Part shown: positions 9,665-18,033 of the stretch, piece after piece
Layout: each line of letters starts with the position of its first letter
Numbering within the stretch: the stretch's first letter is position 1
Assembly (NCBI RefSeq): GCF_001611795.1
Contig: NZ_CP015098.1
Location: 6,262,001 to 6,326,000 of the forward strand
From: Streptomyces qaidamensis
Lineage (GTDB): Bacteria > Actinomycetota > Actinomycetes > Streptomycetales > Streptomycetaceae
Length of the DNA: 64,000 bases
Reading direction: 5' to 3'
Made by a program: the position numbers and the translations under genes
Notes under the pieces: generated by a model
Seen by the model: only the letters and a program-made list of their open reading frames with translations
Told to the model about the DNA's origin: nothing
Database searches by the model: none

Positions 9665-10801
9665 CTACTTCTGACGCCTGTAGAACGGCAGCGCCACGAC
9701 CTCGTACGGCTCGTGACTGCCCCGGATGTCCACGCCCACGCCGGCCGAGCCGGGCGCGGCGTGTGCGGCGTCGACGTACGCCATCGCGATCGGCTTGCCG
9801 AGAGTGGGGGAGGGGGCGCCGGAGGTGACCTCGCCGACCACCTCGCCGCCGGCGACGACCGCGTACCCGGCGCGCGGCACCCGGCGGCCCTCGGCGACGA
9901 GCCCGACCAGCACGCGCGGCGGGTTCTGCTCGGCGCGGGCGGCGGCTTCGCGCAGGGCCTCGCGCCCCACGAAGTCGCCCTCCTTCTCGAACTTCACCAC
10001 CCGGCCCAGCCCGGCGTCGAAGGGCGTGAGGGAGGTCGACAGCTCGTGCCCGTACAGCGGCATGCCCGCCTCCAGGCGCAGCGTGTCGCGGCAGGACAGC
10101 CCGCAGGGGACCAGGCCGACGCCCTCGCCGGCCTTGGTCAGGGCCTGCCACAACTCGACCGCGTGCTCGGGCTTCACGAACAGCTCGAAGCCGTCCTCGC
10201 CGGTGTAACCGGTCCGGGCGATCAGGGCCGGGACGCCGGCGACCGTGCCGGGCAGCCCGGCGTAGTACTTCAGGCCGTCGAGGTCGGCGTCGGTCAGGGA
10301 CTTCAGGATCCCGGGCGACTGCGGCCCCTGGACGGCCAGCAGCGCGTAGGCGTCCCGGTCGTCCCGCACCTCGGCGTCGAATCCGGCGGCGCGCTCGGTC
10401 AGCGCGTCCAGGACGACCTGGGCGTTGGAGGCGTTGGCGACGACCATGTATTCGGAAGAAGCGGCCTCGGTCTCGCCGAGGCGGTAGACGATCAGGTCGT
10501 CCAGGATGCCGCCGTCGGCCCGGCAGATCATGGTGTAGCGGGCGCGGCCCGGCTTCACACCGCCGATGTTGCCCACCAGGGCGAAGTCGAGGAGGGCGCC
10601 GGCCTGCGGGCCGGTGACGGTGATCTCGCCCATGTGGGAGAGGTCGAAGAGGCCGGCCTTCGTGCGCACGGCGATGTGCTCGTCGCGCTCGGAGCCGTAG
10701 CGCAGGGGCATGTCCCAGCCGGCGAAGTCGGTCATCGTCGCGCCGAGCGAACGATGCAGGGCATCGAGCGCGGTGTGACGGAGTTCTCCTGTACTGCTCA
10801 C
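9665..10801 (-). CDS. gcvT: Glycine cleavage system T protein (aminomethyltransferase)
   Basis: 378 residues from GTG 10801. It transfers the methylene group from aminomethyl-lipoyl-GcvH to tetrahydrofolate and releases ammonia. Family landmarks are FAGWDMPLRYGS, GLFDLSHMGEI, RTGYTGEDGFE and GLSCRDTLRLEAGMPLYG. The frame extends upstream to 10915, but that part is leader RNA and riboswitch. GTG 10801 is preceded by GGAGACG and begins the conserved SSTGELRHTALD. It is the first gene of the unit, and its long leader carries a tandem glycine riboswitch plus a palindromic repeat, so expression should rise with glycine. Confidence 0.96.
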   Translation of the reverse strand: MSSTGELRHTALDALHRSLGATMTDFAGWDMPLRYGSERDEHIAVRTKAGLFDLSHMGEITVTGPQAGALLDFALVGNIGGVKPGRARYTMICRADGGILDDLIVYRLGETEAASSEYMVVANASNAQVVLDALTERAAGFDAEVRDDRDAYALLAVQGPQSPGILKSLTDADLDGLKYYAGLPGTVAGVPALIARTGYTGEDGFELFVKPEHAVELWQALTKAGEGVGLVPCGLSCRDTLRLEAGMPLYGHELSTSLTPFDAGLGRVVKFEKEGDFVGREALREAAARAEQNPPRVLVGLVAEGRRVPRAGYAVVAGGEVVGEVTSGAPSPTLGKPIAMAYVDAAHAAPGSAGVGVDIRGSHEPYEVVALPFYRRQK

Positions 10802-10824
10802 GGGCGGTCGTCTCCAAGGGGCGA

Positions 10825-10866
10825 TGGGGGCACCTCCCACGCGAGCGGAGCCGAGCGTGGGGGAGG
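10825..10866. repeat. 42-bp palindromic repeat, copy A, in the gcvT leader
   Basis: The element runs from TGGGGGCACCTCCC to GTGGGGGAGG, with a centre around GCGAGCGGAGCCGAGC. It is an imperfect inverted repeat (CCTCCC pairs with GGGAGG, ACGC with GCGT). A second copy at 55274-55315 differs at five positions. Here it lies between the riboswitch and the gcvT start codon, that is, in the expression platform. The sequence looks like a small dispersed element I have seen in other Streptomyces intergenic regions. Confidence 0.7.
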
Positions 10867-10887
10867 GCGAGGGCGTTCCTCCCCATC

Positions 10888-11092
10888 TGTCATCGGAACC
10901 TGAGAGGTTCGCCATGACCGCACGGGTCCATGGCTTGCACCTTGGGTGGAGCCGCGTCCCCGTCCAGGACAGGGGGCGACCCGCTTTTCAGATGTGCCTC
11001 GCCCGCGCGGTAACGGGGCCTGAGAGATTCAAGGGAGGGACTTGCTCCTTCGGCGCCCCAGCGTTTGCGGTGCTGGGGACTCTCCCGCGCGG
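10888..11092 (-). promoter_or_regulatory. Tandem glycine riboswitch upstream of gcvT
   Basis: Read on the minus strand, aptamer 1 has GGGAGAGTCC near 11085-11076, CGAAGGAGCAAGTCC and AATCTCTCAGG near 11030-11020. Aptamer 2 has GGTGCAAGCC and AACCTCTCAGGTTCC near 10910-10895, ending in GATGACAG. These are the conserved cores of the glycine-binding gcvT riboswitch, in the usual two-aptamer order. In aptamer 2 the 5' core is less typical (GGGCGAGGC). Glycine riboswitches controlling gcv genes have been studied in Streptomyces griseus. Here the switch should control gcvT, gcvH, glyA and probably sdaA. Confidence 0.92.
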
Positions 11093-11318
11093 ATTCGAAC
11101 GGCCGGTATGCAGTTGGCGCGCACATCATTGCACGCATCCTTCCGGCGCGGCAGGGGGACCTTTCCCAGGAGTGCACGAGTCCCGCCCGCCGGACACGGC
11201 GACCTGTAGCAGCCCTGTTGCAGGACGAGAACGTAAATGAGAGGCCTGCGGCATTACCTTCTCTTTACACTCGGCGGGGATGGGACTCCGTACCTGGCCC
11301 CAGGGGAGGACAATCACG

Positions 11319-11984
11319 GTGAACAGGACCACCGCGTACGCGACGACGGGCATCGCGCTGCCCGAGCAGCCGGCCACTCCGGCCCGGGCGGTCCGCGCCC
11401 CGGCGCCGGTGCCGGTCGTCCGTGATCTGCGCGACCGCGCCGGCCGCAGCCCGCACGCGCTGCTCTTCGGCCCCCGCGACCTCGTCGTGGTCACGGGCCT
11501 GCCCGGCAGCGGCAAGTCCACGCTGATGCGGCGCAGCGTGCCGGGCCGGCGCATCGACTCCCAGGACACCCGTGACCGCTGGGCCCGCCGCATGCCGCGC
11601 GCCCTGCCGTACGCGCTCTACCGCCCGCTCGTCCGCCTCGCCCACTACGCCGGGCTGCGCCGCGCCCTGCGCACCGGCGAGGGCGTCGTCGTGCACGACT
11701 GCGGCACCCAGGCCTGGGTCCGCCGCTGGCTCGCCCGCGAGGCCCGCCGCCGGGGCGGCACGCTCCACCTGCTCCTGCTCGACGTCACCCCCGAGCAGGC
11801 CCTGGCCGGCCAGCGCGACCGGGGCCGCGGCGTCTCGCGCTACGCGTTCCTGCGCCACCGCGCGGCCAGTACCCGACTCCTGCGCGCGGTCGAACGCGGC
11901 GCCCTCCCCTCCGGCTGCGGCTCGGCCGTCCTCGCCGACCGCGACGCGGCGAACACGCTCCAGAGAATCGGCTTCACGGGCTGA
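11319..11984 (+). CDS. P-loop NTPase (AAA/zeta-toxin-like kinase fold) of unknown substrate
   Basis: 221 residues. The start is GTG 11319, with GGGGAGGA eight bases upstream. A longer frame to 11280 lacks a ribosome site. The Walker A motif is VVTGLPGSGKST (about residues 58-70). It is followed by RRIDSQDTRDRWARRMP, then a helical region and a hydrophobic strand GTLHLLLLDV that precedes a lid-like arginine-rich segment (QRDRGRGVSRYAFLRH). This arrangement fits small ATP-dependent kinases of the AAA_33/zeta type. Substrate unknown. It is transcribed away from the gcv riboswitch, with TACACT at 11266-11271 as a possible -10 element. No toxin-antitoxin partner is visible beside it. Confidence 0.85.
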   Translation: MNRTTAYATTGIALPEQPATPARAVRAPAPVPVVRDLRDRAGRSPHALLFGPRDLVVVTGLPGSGKSTLMRRSVPGRRIDSQDTRDRWARRMPRALPYALYRPLVRLAHYAGLRRALRTGEGVVVHDCGTQAWVRRWLAREARRRGGTLHLLLLDVTPEQALAGQRDRGRGVSRYAFLRHRAASTRLLRAVERGALPSGCGSAVLADRDAANTLQRIGFTG

Positions 11985-12086
11985 GCCGCCTTCGCCGTCC
12001 ACAGGCCGGCCACGGTCATGCCCAGCGACATGCGTCAGCCGTTAGCCTTTGAGCCACAGCAGTGGTTCCAGGCAGGCGGTAGGCAG

Positions 12087-12875
12087 ATGGACATCCCGGC
12101 GGGCTTCTCCGCGGACTTCCCGGCGCAGACGCAGACCCACCCGCACGGCGGTTGGCCCGGCAACGAGCTGGAGGAGGTGCTCTCGGCCTCCCTCGGCGCC
12201 GGACCCGCGGCCGGCGGGCGGATCGTCGAGGTGCTCGGCCGGAGCTTCGTGTGGATTCCGCTGCCCAGCGGCGGCGGCCCGCACAGCGGCCCCCTCGACC
12301 TGCCCGGCATCGAGATGGACGGCCAGGCGTTCGTGCCGGTGTTCAGCTCCGAGGAGCAGTTCCGGCAGGTCGTCGGCTCCCACATGTCGTACACCATCGC
12401 GCCCGCCGTGGAGTTCGCCCGCGGCCTGCCCCCGCACGCCGGCATCGCCGTCAACCCGGGTGGCGTGGTCGGTATCCCGCTCCCGCCGCCCGCGGTGGCC
12501 GAGCTGTGCCGGGCCGGCCGGACCCCGCTGGACGGCCCGGCGAGCGGCGGCCGGGTCCGCCTCTTCGAGCCGGACTGGCAGGAGGACCCGGTGGACTTCC
12601 TCGCCGCCGCCTCCGCGGAGTTCGAGGCGACCGGAGTCGTCGCCTCGGCCCGCCGCTGCCTCGCGGCCATCGAAACCGCCGACCCGGTGATGTTCGTCGG
12701 CGTCGAACTCTCCCAGTGGGAAGGTGACCTGCGCGCCCTCCCCCTGGACGCCCTCACCCGTGCCGTCAGCGCCGTCCCGGCCCCCTGGCCGGTCAACCTC
12801 GTCCTCCTGGACGTGGCCGAGGACCCGGTGGGCGCCTGGATGCGGGACCGGGTCCGGCCCTTCTACCAGCGGTAG
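12087..12875 (+). CDS. SseB-family protein (enhanced serine sensitivity), copy 1
   Basis: 262 residues from ATG 12087 (MDIPAGFSADFPAQ). The N-terminal half (NELEEVLSASL through FVPVFSSEEQF, then IAVNPGG) matches the SseB N-terminal domain, and the last 110 residues match the SseB C-terminal domain ending in DRVRPFYQR. The frame could start at 12018, but that extension would include a TTA codon and has no homology. Function is unknown. In E. coli, excess SseB makes cells serine sensitive. It lies close to the serine and glycine genes and directly before a second SseB-like gene. Confidence 0.85.
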   Translation: MDIPAGFSADFPAQTQTHPHGGWPGNELEEVLSASLGAGPAAGGRIVEVLGRSFVWIPLPSGGGPHSGPLDLPGIEMDGQAFVPVFSSEEQFRQVVGSHMSYTIAPAVEFARGLPPHAGIAVNPGGVVGIPLPPPAVAELCRAGRTPLDGPASGGRVRLFEPDWQEDPVDFLAAASAEFEATGVVASARRCLAAIETADPVMFVGVELSQWEGDLRALPLDALTRAVSAVPAPWPVNLVLLDVAEDPVGAWMRDRVRPFYQR

Positions 12876-13013
12876 GGCAGCCCGCTCAGGGGCGCGAGGA
12901 ACGGCGCGATCAACCACACACGACCCGCACCCGCCCGACGGCGTCAAACCCCGGGCTCCCCTGCGGGCTTAAGCTAGGGCACCGTCGAGGCGTTGTACGA
13001 AGGGGCGGTAAAG

Positions 13014-13814
13014 GTGAGCGCGAGCGGCACGGCCGCGGCCGGACAGGTCGAGCACATGCTGCGCCAGGTCACGCCCGGGCGTTACGACGCCTACGAGGCT
13101 CTCCTGCGCGCGCTCGCGACCCCGCACACCGGCCAGATCTGGATGCTCCTGTGGCACGGCCAGGCCGGCTCCCCGGACGCCCAGTACGGAAACATGGACG
13201 TCGACGGCTTTGGCTACGCCCCCTGCGTGACCTCCGCCCAGGAGCTCTCCGCCAGTGGCTGGAACCGCTCCTACGAGGTGGTCGACGGCGTCGACGTCGC
13301 CCGTGCGCTCTACCCCGACCACTACGGCCTCTGGCTCAACCCGCACGCCCCCGGCGGCGGCGTCGGCATCCCCTGGCTCGACCTGCGCCGAATCGCCACC
13401 GGCCTGGACCGCCAGCCCGCTGGCCCCCTGCGGCTGTCCGAACCCGCCATCGAGATCCCGCAGTTCTACGCCCTGCTCGCGCAGAACGCCCATCGCACCC
13501 CGGCGGTCCGCTCGCTGCGCCGCGCCTGGGTGCAGCCCGCGCTCGGGGCGCCGTACCTCGCCATCGGACTGGATGTGTACGACACTTCGCCGCCGGCCGT
13601 GGACTCCGTGCGCGCGATGATGCAGCAGTCCCTCGGCGCCGTGCCGGACGGGCTCCCCGTGTCGACCGTCGCCATGTCCGACGAGCACGACCCGGTCGCC
13701 ATGTGGCTGCGCGCGACGGCGCGACCCTTCTACGACCGCGAGGCCCACGCCACCGCACCCGTCCAGGCCCCGGCCTCCGGCTACGGATACCCGCCGGCCC
13801 AAGGCCGGTACTGA
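13014..13814 (+). CDS. SseB-family protein, copy 2
   Basis: 266 residues from GTG 13014, with AAGGGG about eight bases upstream. An in-frame TTG at 12993 is less likely. The order of conserved blocks matches the preceding gene: an N-terminal domain with HTGQIWMLLWHG, a middle LYPDHYGLWLNPHAPGGGVGIP (the counterpart of VNPGGVVGIPLPP), and a C-terminal domain ending VAMWLRATARPFYDR. It then adds a Pro/Ala/Gly/Tyr-rich tail of about 25 residues. The two genes look like an old tandem duplication. Its biochemical role is unknown. The spacing of 138 bases and same strand allow co-transcription. Confidence 0.85.
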   Translation: MSASGTAAAGQVEHMLRQVTPGRYDAYEALLRALATPHTGQIWMLLWHGQAGSPDAQYGNMDVDGFGYAPCVTSAQELSASGWNRSYEVVDGVDVARALYPDHYGLWLNPHAPGGGVGIPWLDLRRIATGLDRQPAGPLRLSEPAIEIPQFYALLAQNAHRTPAVRSLRRAWVQPALGAPYLAIGLDVYDTSPPAVDSVRAMMQQSLGAVPDGLPVSTVAMSDEHDPVAMWLRATARPFYDREAHATAPVQAPASGYGYPPAQGRY

Positions 13815-14158
13815 CCGGCCGGAAGCCACCCTCCGCGGCCTCTCCCGCACCACCCTCCGAACGTGACGGTCATTCAGCTCTGCGCGCGTAGATCGGGGCA
13901 GGTTGATCGCCTATGTCCTAAAATGCCCTTGTCCTCGCGCGTCCGACCCGTGTTACCCGCTGTCCGGATAACGGAACTCCCCAGACAGCATCACGTTTAC
14001 GCATCCTTTCACCGCCAAGTCTGGCAACTGATCGCCAAAGCGTTGAAGACTCCCGGCAAGACACGGGCCGGGTCGGTCTCGTGTACGAGACAAACAAAAC
14101 CGCTACAGCGGCAGCCAGGGGCTCGGCGATCGCCGGCCCGAGAGGGGTCAATCGCACC
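13815..14158 (+). promoter_or_regulatory. Control region of the oligopeptide ABC operon, with palindrome GTCTCGTGTACGAGAC
   Basis: This 344-base gap has no convincing gene and is less G+C rich around 13900-14060. TAAAAT at about 13919 is a possible -10 element. The palindrome at 14076-14091 has 7-bp arms (GTCTCGT and ACGAGAC) around GT and lies about 68 bases before the first gene, where an operator or a leader hairpin would be placed. No terminator for the upstream SseB gene was recognised. Confidence 0.4.
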
Positions 14159-15157
14159 GTGACCGCACCGATCGAGACCACCGGGGCGGAAGCCGGAGCA
14201 CAGCCCGAGGCCGTGCTCTCCGGGGTCAAGAAGAGCCAGATCGAAGGGCGTTCGCTCAGCCAGATCGCCTGGATGCGCTTCAAGCGGGACAAGGTGGCGA
14301 TGGCGGGAGGCGTCGTCGTCATCCTGCTCGTGCTGATGGCGGTGTTCTCCAAGCCGATCCAGTGGATCTTCAACCTCGATCCCAACGAGTTCAACCAGGA
14401 CCTCATCGACCCCGCGTTGCTCGCGCCCAAGGGCGGCTGGGGAGGCATGAGTTGGGACCACCCGCTCGGCGTGGACCCTCAGTACGGCCGGGACATGCTC
14501 GCCCGCATCATCGACGGCTCCTGGGTCTCCCTGCTGGTCGCGGGCGGCGCCACGCTGCTGTCCGTGTGCATCGGCACCGTGCTCGGTGTCGTCGCCGGCT
14601 ACTACGGCGGCTGGATCGACAGCGTCATCAGCAGGCTGATGGACACCTTCCTGGCCTTCCCCCTGCTGCTGTTCGCCATCTCGATCTCCGCCTCCGTGCA
14701 GGACGGGTTCTTCGGCCTCGAAGGCCTGCCGCTGCGCATCTGCGTGCTGATCTTCGTGATCGGCTTCTTCAGCTGGCCGTACATCGGCCGCATCGTGCGC
14801 GCCCAGACGATGACCCTGCGCAAGCGGGAGTTCATCGAGGCGGCCACGAGCCTCGGGGCGCGCGGCCCGTACGTCCTGTTCCGGGAGCTCCTCCCGAACC
14901 TCGTCGCACCGATCCTCGTCTACGCGACGCTGATCATCCCGACGAACATCCTGTTCGAGGCCGCGCTGAGCTTCCTCGGCGTCGGTATCGCTCCGCCGCA
15001 GGCTTCCTGGGGCGGCATGCTCAGCAACGCTGTGGATCTCTACACGGCTGATCCGCAGTACATGTTCGTGCCCGGACTGGCGATCTTCATCACCGTCCTG
15101 GCCTTCAACCTGCTGGGTGACGGGCTGCGTGACGCCCTCGACCCTCGCAGCAAGTGA
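14159..15157 (+). CDS. Oligopeptide/dipeptide ABC transporter permease (DppC/OppC type)
   Basis: 332 residues, start GTG 14159 with GAGAGGGG upstream. A long cytoplasmic N-terminus precedes MRFKRDKVAMAGGVVVILLVLM (first membrane helix). An extracytoplasmic loop and a five-helix BPD_transp_1 domain follow, with the EAA loop EAATSLGARGPYVLFRELLPN that contacts the ATPases. The N-terminal OppC signature and DHPLGVDPQYGRDML are typical of DppC permeases. It is the first gene of a five-gene operon in the order permease, binding protein, permease, ATPase, ATPase. The next gene begins 25 bases downstream. Confidence 0.93.
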   Translation: MTAPIETTGAEAGAQPEAVLSGVKKSQIEGRSLSQIAWMRFKRDKVAMAGGVVVILLVLMAVFSKPIQWIFNLDPNEFNQDLIDPALLAPKGGWGGMSWDHPLGVDPQYGRDMLARIIDGSWVSLLVAGGATLLSVCIGTVLGVVAGYYGGWIDSVISRLMDTFLAFPLLLFAISISASVQDGFFGLEGLPLRICVLIFVIGFFSWPYIGRIVRAQTMTLRKREFIEAATSLGARGPYVLFRELLPNLVAPILVYATLIIPTNILFEAALSFLGVGIAPPQASWGGMLSNAVDLYTADPQYMFVPGLAIFITVLAFNLLGDGLRDALDPRSK

Positions 15158-15182
15158 TCCATCGAATGAGGGGGCTTCCTCA

Positions 15183-16931
15183 GTGAAGACGAGAAGGGTG
15201 ACCGCCGGCGTTGCGTCGGTCCTGGCACTGTCGCTCGGTGCTGCCGCGTGCGGCGGCGGAGGCGACGACAACGACGGGGGAGGCAACGGCAAGAAGGACG
15301 CCGCGCTGAACTCGATCGTCAACGCGTCGGACAAGAAGGGAGGAACGGTCACGTACGAGCACTCGGACGTGCCGGACTCCCTCGACCCCGGCAACACGTA
15401 CTACGGCTGGGTCCAGAACTTCTCCCGGCTCTACGGCAGGACGCTCACCACGTTCAAGCCGGCCGCGGGCAAGGAAGGCCTGGAGGTCGTGCCGGACCTC
15501 GCCGAGGGACTCGGCAAGTCCAGCCCGGACGCCAAGACCTGGACGTACAAGCTGCGTGCGGGTGTGAAGTTCCAGGACGGCACCCCGGTGACGTCCAAGG
15601 ACGTGAAGTACGCCATCGAGCGCTCCAACTTCGCGCCCGAGGCGCTGTCCAACGGCCCGACCTACTTCAAGGCGTACCTTGAGGGCGGCGACAAGTACAA
15701 GGGCCCGTACAAGGACAAGTCCGCCGAGGGCATCAAGTCCATCGAGACGCCGGACGACCGGACGATCGTCTTCAAGCTGAAGCAGCCGTTCGCCGACTTC
15801 GACTACCTGGCGACGTTCTCGCAGACGGCCCCCGTGCCGAAGGCGAAGGACACCGGCGCGAAGTACGTGCAGGCCATCCAGTCCTCCGGCCCGTACCAGT
15901 TCCAGTCCTACGAGGAGGGCCGCGGCGCCACCCTCGTGCGCAACCCGCAGTGGGACGCCAAGACCGACCCGGTCCGCAAGGCCCTGCCGGACAAGATCAC
16001 GGTCAAGTTCAAGGTCAACCCGGTCACGGTCGACAACAACCTGATCTCCGACAAGATCACGGCTGACGCGGCCGGCACGGGTGTGCAGCCGCAGACCCAG
16101 CCGAAGGTGCTGCGCGGCAAGCTCGCGAACCAGACCGACAGCTCCTACGCGGGCGCCACGCAGTACATCGCGCTCAACGTGAACGTGAAGCCGTTCGACA
16201 ACGCCGACTGCCGCAAGGCCGTGCAGTGGGGCCTCGACAAGCAGTCGGTGCTCGACGCCATGGGCGGTTCCCCGAAGGGCGACGTGGCGACCACGCTGCT
16301 GCCGCCGTCGGTGAACGGCTACACCAAGTTCGACACCTACGCGACCGACGGTCACAAGGGTGACGTCGCCAAGGCCAAGGCGGCGCTGAAGGCGTGCGGC
16401 AAGCCGAACGGCTTCAACACCGTCCTGACCGCCCGCTCCGACCGCCCCGCCGAGATCGCCGCGGCGACCGCCACCCAGGCGTCGCTGAAGAAGATCGGCA
16501 TCAACGTCGAGATCAAGCAGTTCCCCTCCGGCAAGTACTTCTCCAACTTCGCCGGTGTCCCGAGCTACGTCCACGACAACAAGCTCGGCATGCTCTCGAT
16601 GGCGTGGGGCGCCGACTGGCCGACCGGCTACGGCTTCCTCGACCAGATCATCAACGGTGCGGCCATCAAGCCCTCGGGCGGCAACAACCTGATGGAGCTG
16701 GACGACCCGAAGATCAACAAGGCCCTGACGGACGCGATCGCCAACACCGACGACGCGGCCCGCACCAAGGCCTGGGGTGACATCGACAAGATGGTCCTCG
16801 ACAACGCCTCGGTCGTCCCGCTGGTCTACCGCAAGAACCTGCTGCTCCGGCCGGCGTCCGCGAACAACGTCACGGTCACGCAGGCCTACCTCGGCATGTA
16901 CGACTACCTGCTGATGAGCTCCTCGAAGTAA
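15183..16931 (+). CDS. Oligopeptide-binding lipoprotein of ABC transporter (SBP family 5)
   Basis: 582 residues from GTG 15183, with GAGGGGG eight bases upstream. The signal peptide (KTRRVTAGVASVLALSLG) ends in AAAC, a permissive lipobox with C23 as the lipidated residue, followed by a Gly/Asp-rich linker. The mature domain has the SBP_bac_5 pattern: GGTVTYEHSDVPDSLDPGN, LAEGLG...TWTYKLRAGVKFQDGTPVTSKDVKYAIER, then the second lobe. It captures peptides outside the membrane for the two permeases that flank it. Its position between the permease genes is less common than at the operon start. Confidence 0.94.
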   Translation: MKTRRVTAGVASVLALSLGAAACGGGGDDNDGGGNGKKDAALNSIVNASDKKGGTVTYEHSDVPDSLDPGNTYYGWVQNFSRLYGRTLTTFKPAAGKEGLEVVPDLAEGLGKSSPDAKTWTYKLRAGVKFQDGTPVTSKDVKYAIERSNFAPEALSNGPTYFKAYLEGGDKYKGPYKDKSAEGIKSIETPDDRTIVFKLKQPFADFDYLATFSQTAPVPKAKDTGAKYVQAIQSSGPYQFQSYEEGRGATLVRNPQWDAKTDPVRKALPDKITVKFKVNPVTVDNNLISDKITADAAGTGVQPQTQPKVLRGKLANQTDSSYAGATQYIALNVNVKPFDNADCRKAVQWGLDKQSVLDAMGGSPKGDVATTLLPPSVNGYTKFDTYATDGHKGDVAKAKAALKACGKPNGFNTVLTARSDRPAEIAAATATQASLKKIGINVEIKQFPSGKYFSNFAGVPSYVHDNKLGMLSMAWGADWPTGYGFLDQIINGAAIKPSGGNNLMELDDPKINKALTDAIANTDDAARTKAWGDIDKMVLDNASVVPLVYRKNLLLRPASANNVTVTQAYLGMYDYLLMSSSK

Positions 16932-16974
16932 TTCAGCAGGCCGGATCCTTTCGAAAGGCAGGTGAAGGCACCGG

Positions 16975-18033
16975 GTGGCCGCGGCGGACGATCCCGCCGC
17001 GGCCACCCGGGGCCGTACAGCTGTGGCTGCGTACATCCTCCGACGCGTCATGGGCGCGGTGCTGTTGCTGCTGGTGGTCAGCGCAGTCACCTTCGCCATC
17101 TTCTTCCTGGTCCCCCGCCTCGGGGGCCAGACGGCCGACCAGTTGGCCACCCAGTACGTGGGCAAGGACGCGAACCCCGAGTCCGTCGCCGCGATCAAGC
17201 AGAACCTTGGGCTTGATCTGCCCGTCTACGAGCAGTACTGGAACTTCGTCAAGGGCATCGTGGCGGGCGCGGACTACCGGTTCGGTCCCGACGCGACGCA
17301 CTGCAGCGCACCCTGCTTCGGGTACTCCTTCAAGAACCACGTCGAGGTGTGGCCCCAGCTCCTGGAGCGGATCCCCGTCTCCTTGTCGCTGGCCGTCGGT
17401 GCCGCGGTGATCTGGGTGGTCTTCGGTGTCATGACCGGTGTCATCTCGGCGCTGCGCAAGGGCAAGCCGATCGACCGCACCGCCATGTTCATCGCCCTCG
17501 CCGGCGTCTCGCTCCCGATCTTCTTCACCGGCCAGATCCTGCTCGCGCTCTTCGTCTACGAGATCCCCATCTGGGACAGCGTCGACTACGTCCCGTTCAC
17601 CGAGAACCCCGCGGAATGGGCCTGGCACCTGGTGCTGCCCTGGATCAGCCTCGCCTTCCTCTTCTCCGCGCTCTACGCCCGGCTCACCCGGGCGGGCATG
17701 CTGGAGACGATGAGCGAGGACTACATCAGAACGGCCCGGGCCAAGGGCCTGAAGGAGACCACGGTCGTGGCCAAGCACGGCCTGCGCTCCGCGCTCACCC
17801 CGATCGTCACGATCTTCGGCATGGACTTCGGCATCCTCATCGGCTCCGCGGTGCTCACGGAGACCGTCTTCTCGCTCCAGGGCATCGGTGCCTACGCCAT
17901 CCAGTCCATCCAGACGAACGACCTGCCGATCATCATGGGCGTGACGATGGTCGCCGCGTTCTTCATCGTCTTCTGCAATCTGATCGTCGACCTGGTGTAC
18001 GCCGCCATCGACCCCCGGGTGAGGTACTCGTGA
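16975..18033 (+). CDS. Oligopeptide/dipeptide ABC transporter permease (DppB/OppB type)
   Basis: 352 residues from GTG 16975. An alternative GTG at 17023 (VAAYILRRVMGAV) would remove 16 residues that show no homology. The first helix LLLLVVSAVTFAIFFLVPRLGG and PESVAAIKQNLGLDLPVYEQY are standard DppB features, and the EAA loop is RTARAKGLKETTVVAKHGLRS. An extracytoplasmic stretch with two cysteines (DATHCSAPCFGYS) may form a local disulfide. The stop overlaps the start of the first ATPase gene in GTGA, so translation of the two is coupled. Confidence 0.93.
   Translation: MAAADDPAAATRGRTAVAAYILRRVMGAVLLLLVVSAVTFAIFFLVPRLGGQTADQLATQYVGKDANPESVAAIKQNLGLDLPVYEQYWNFVKGIVAGADYRFGPDATHCSAPCFGYSFKNHVEVWPQLLERIPVSLSLAVGAAVIWVVFGVMTGVISALRKGKPIDRTAMFIALAGVSLPIFFTGQILLALFVYEIPIWDSVDYVPFTENPAEWAWHLVLPWISLAFLFSALYARLTRAGMLETMSEDYIRTARAKGLKETTVVAKHGLRSALTPIVTIFGMDFGILIGSAVLTETVFSLQGIGAYAIQSIQTNDLPIIMGVTMVAAFFIVFCNLIVDLVYAAIDPRVRYS

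Noticed and set aside
12018..12086. Earlier start of the first SseB gene including a TTA codon
   Set aside because: The extension has no homology to SseB proteins and no ribosome site, so I did not count it as a bldA-dependent gene.
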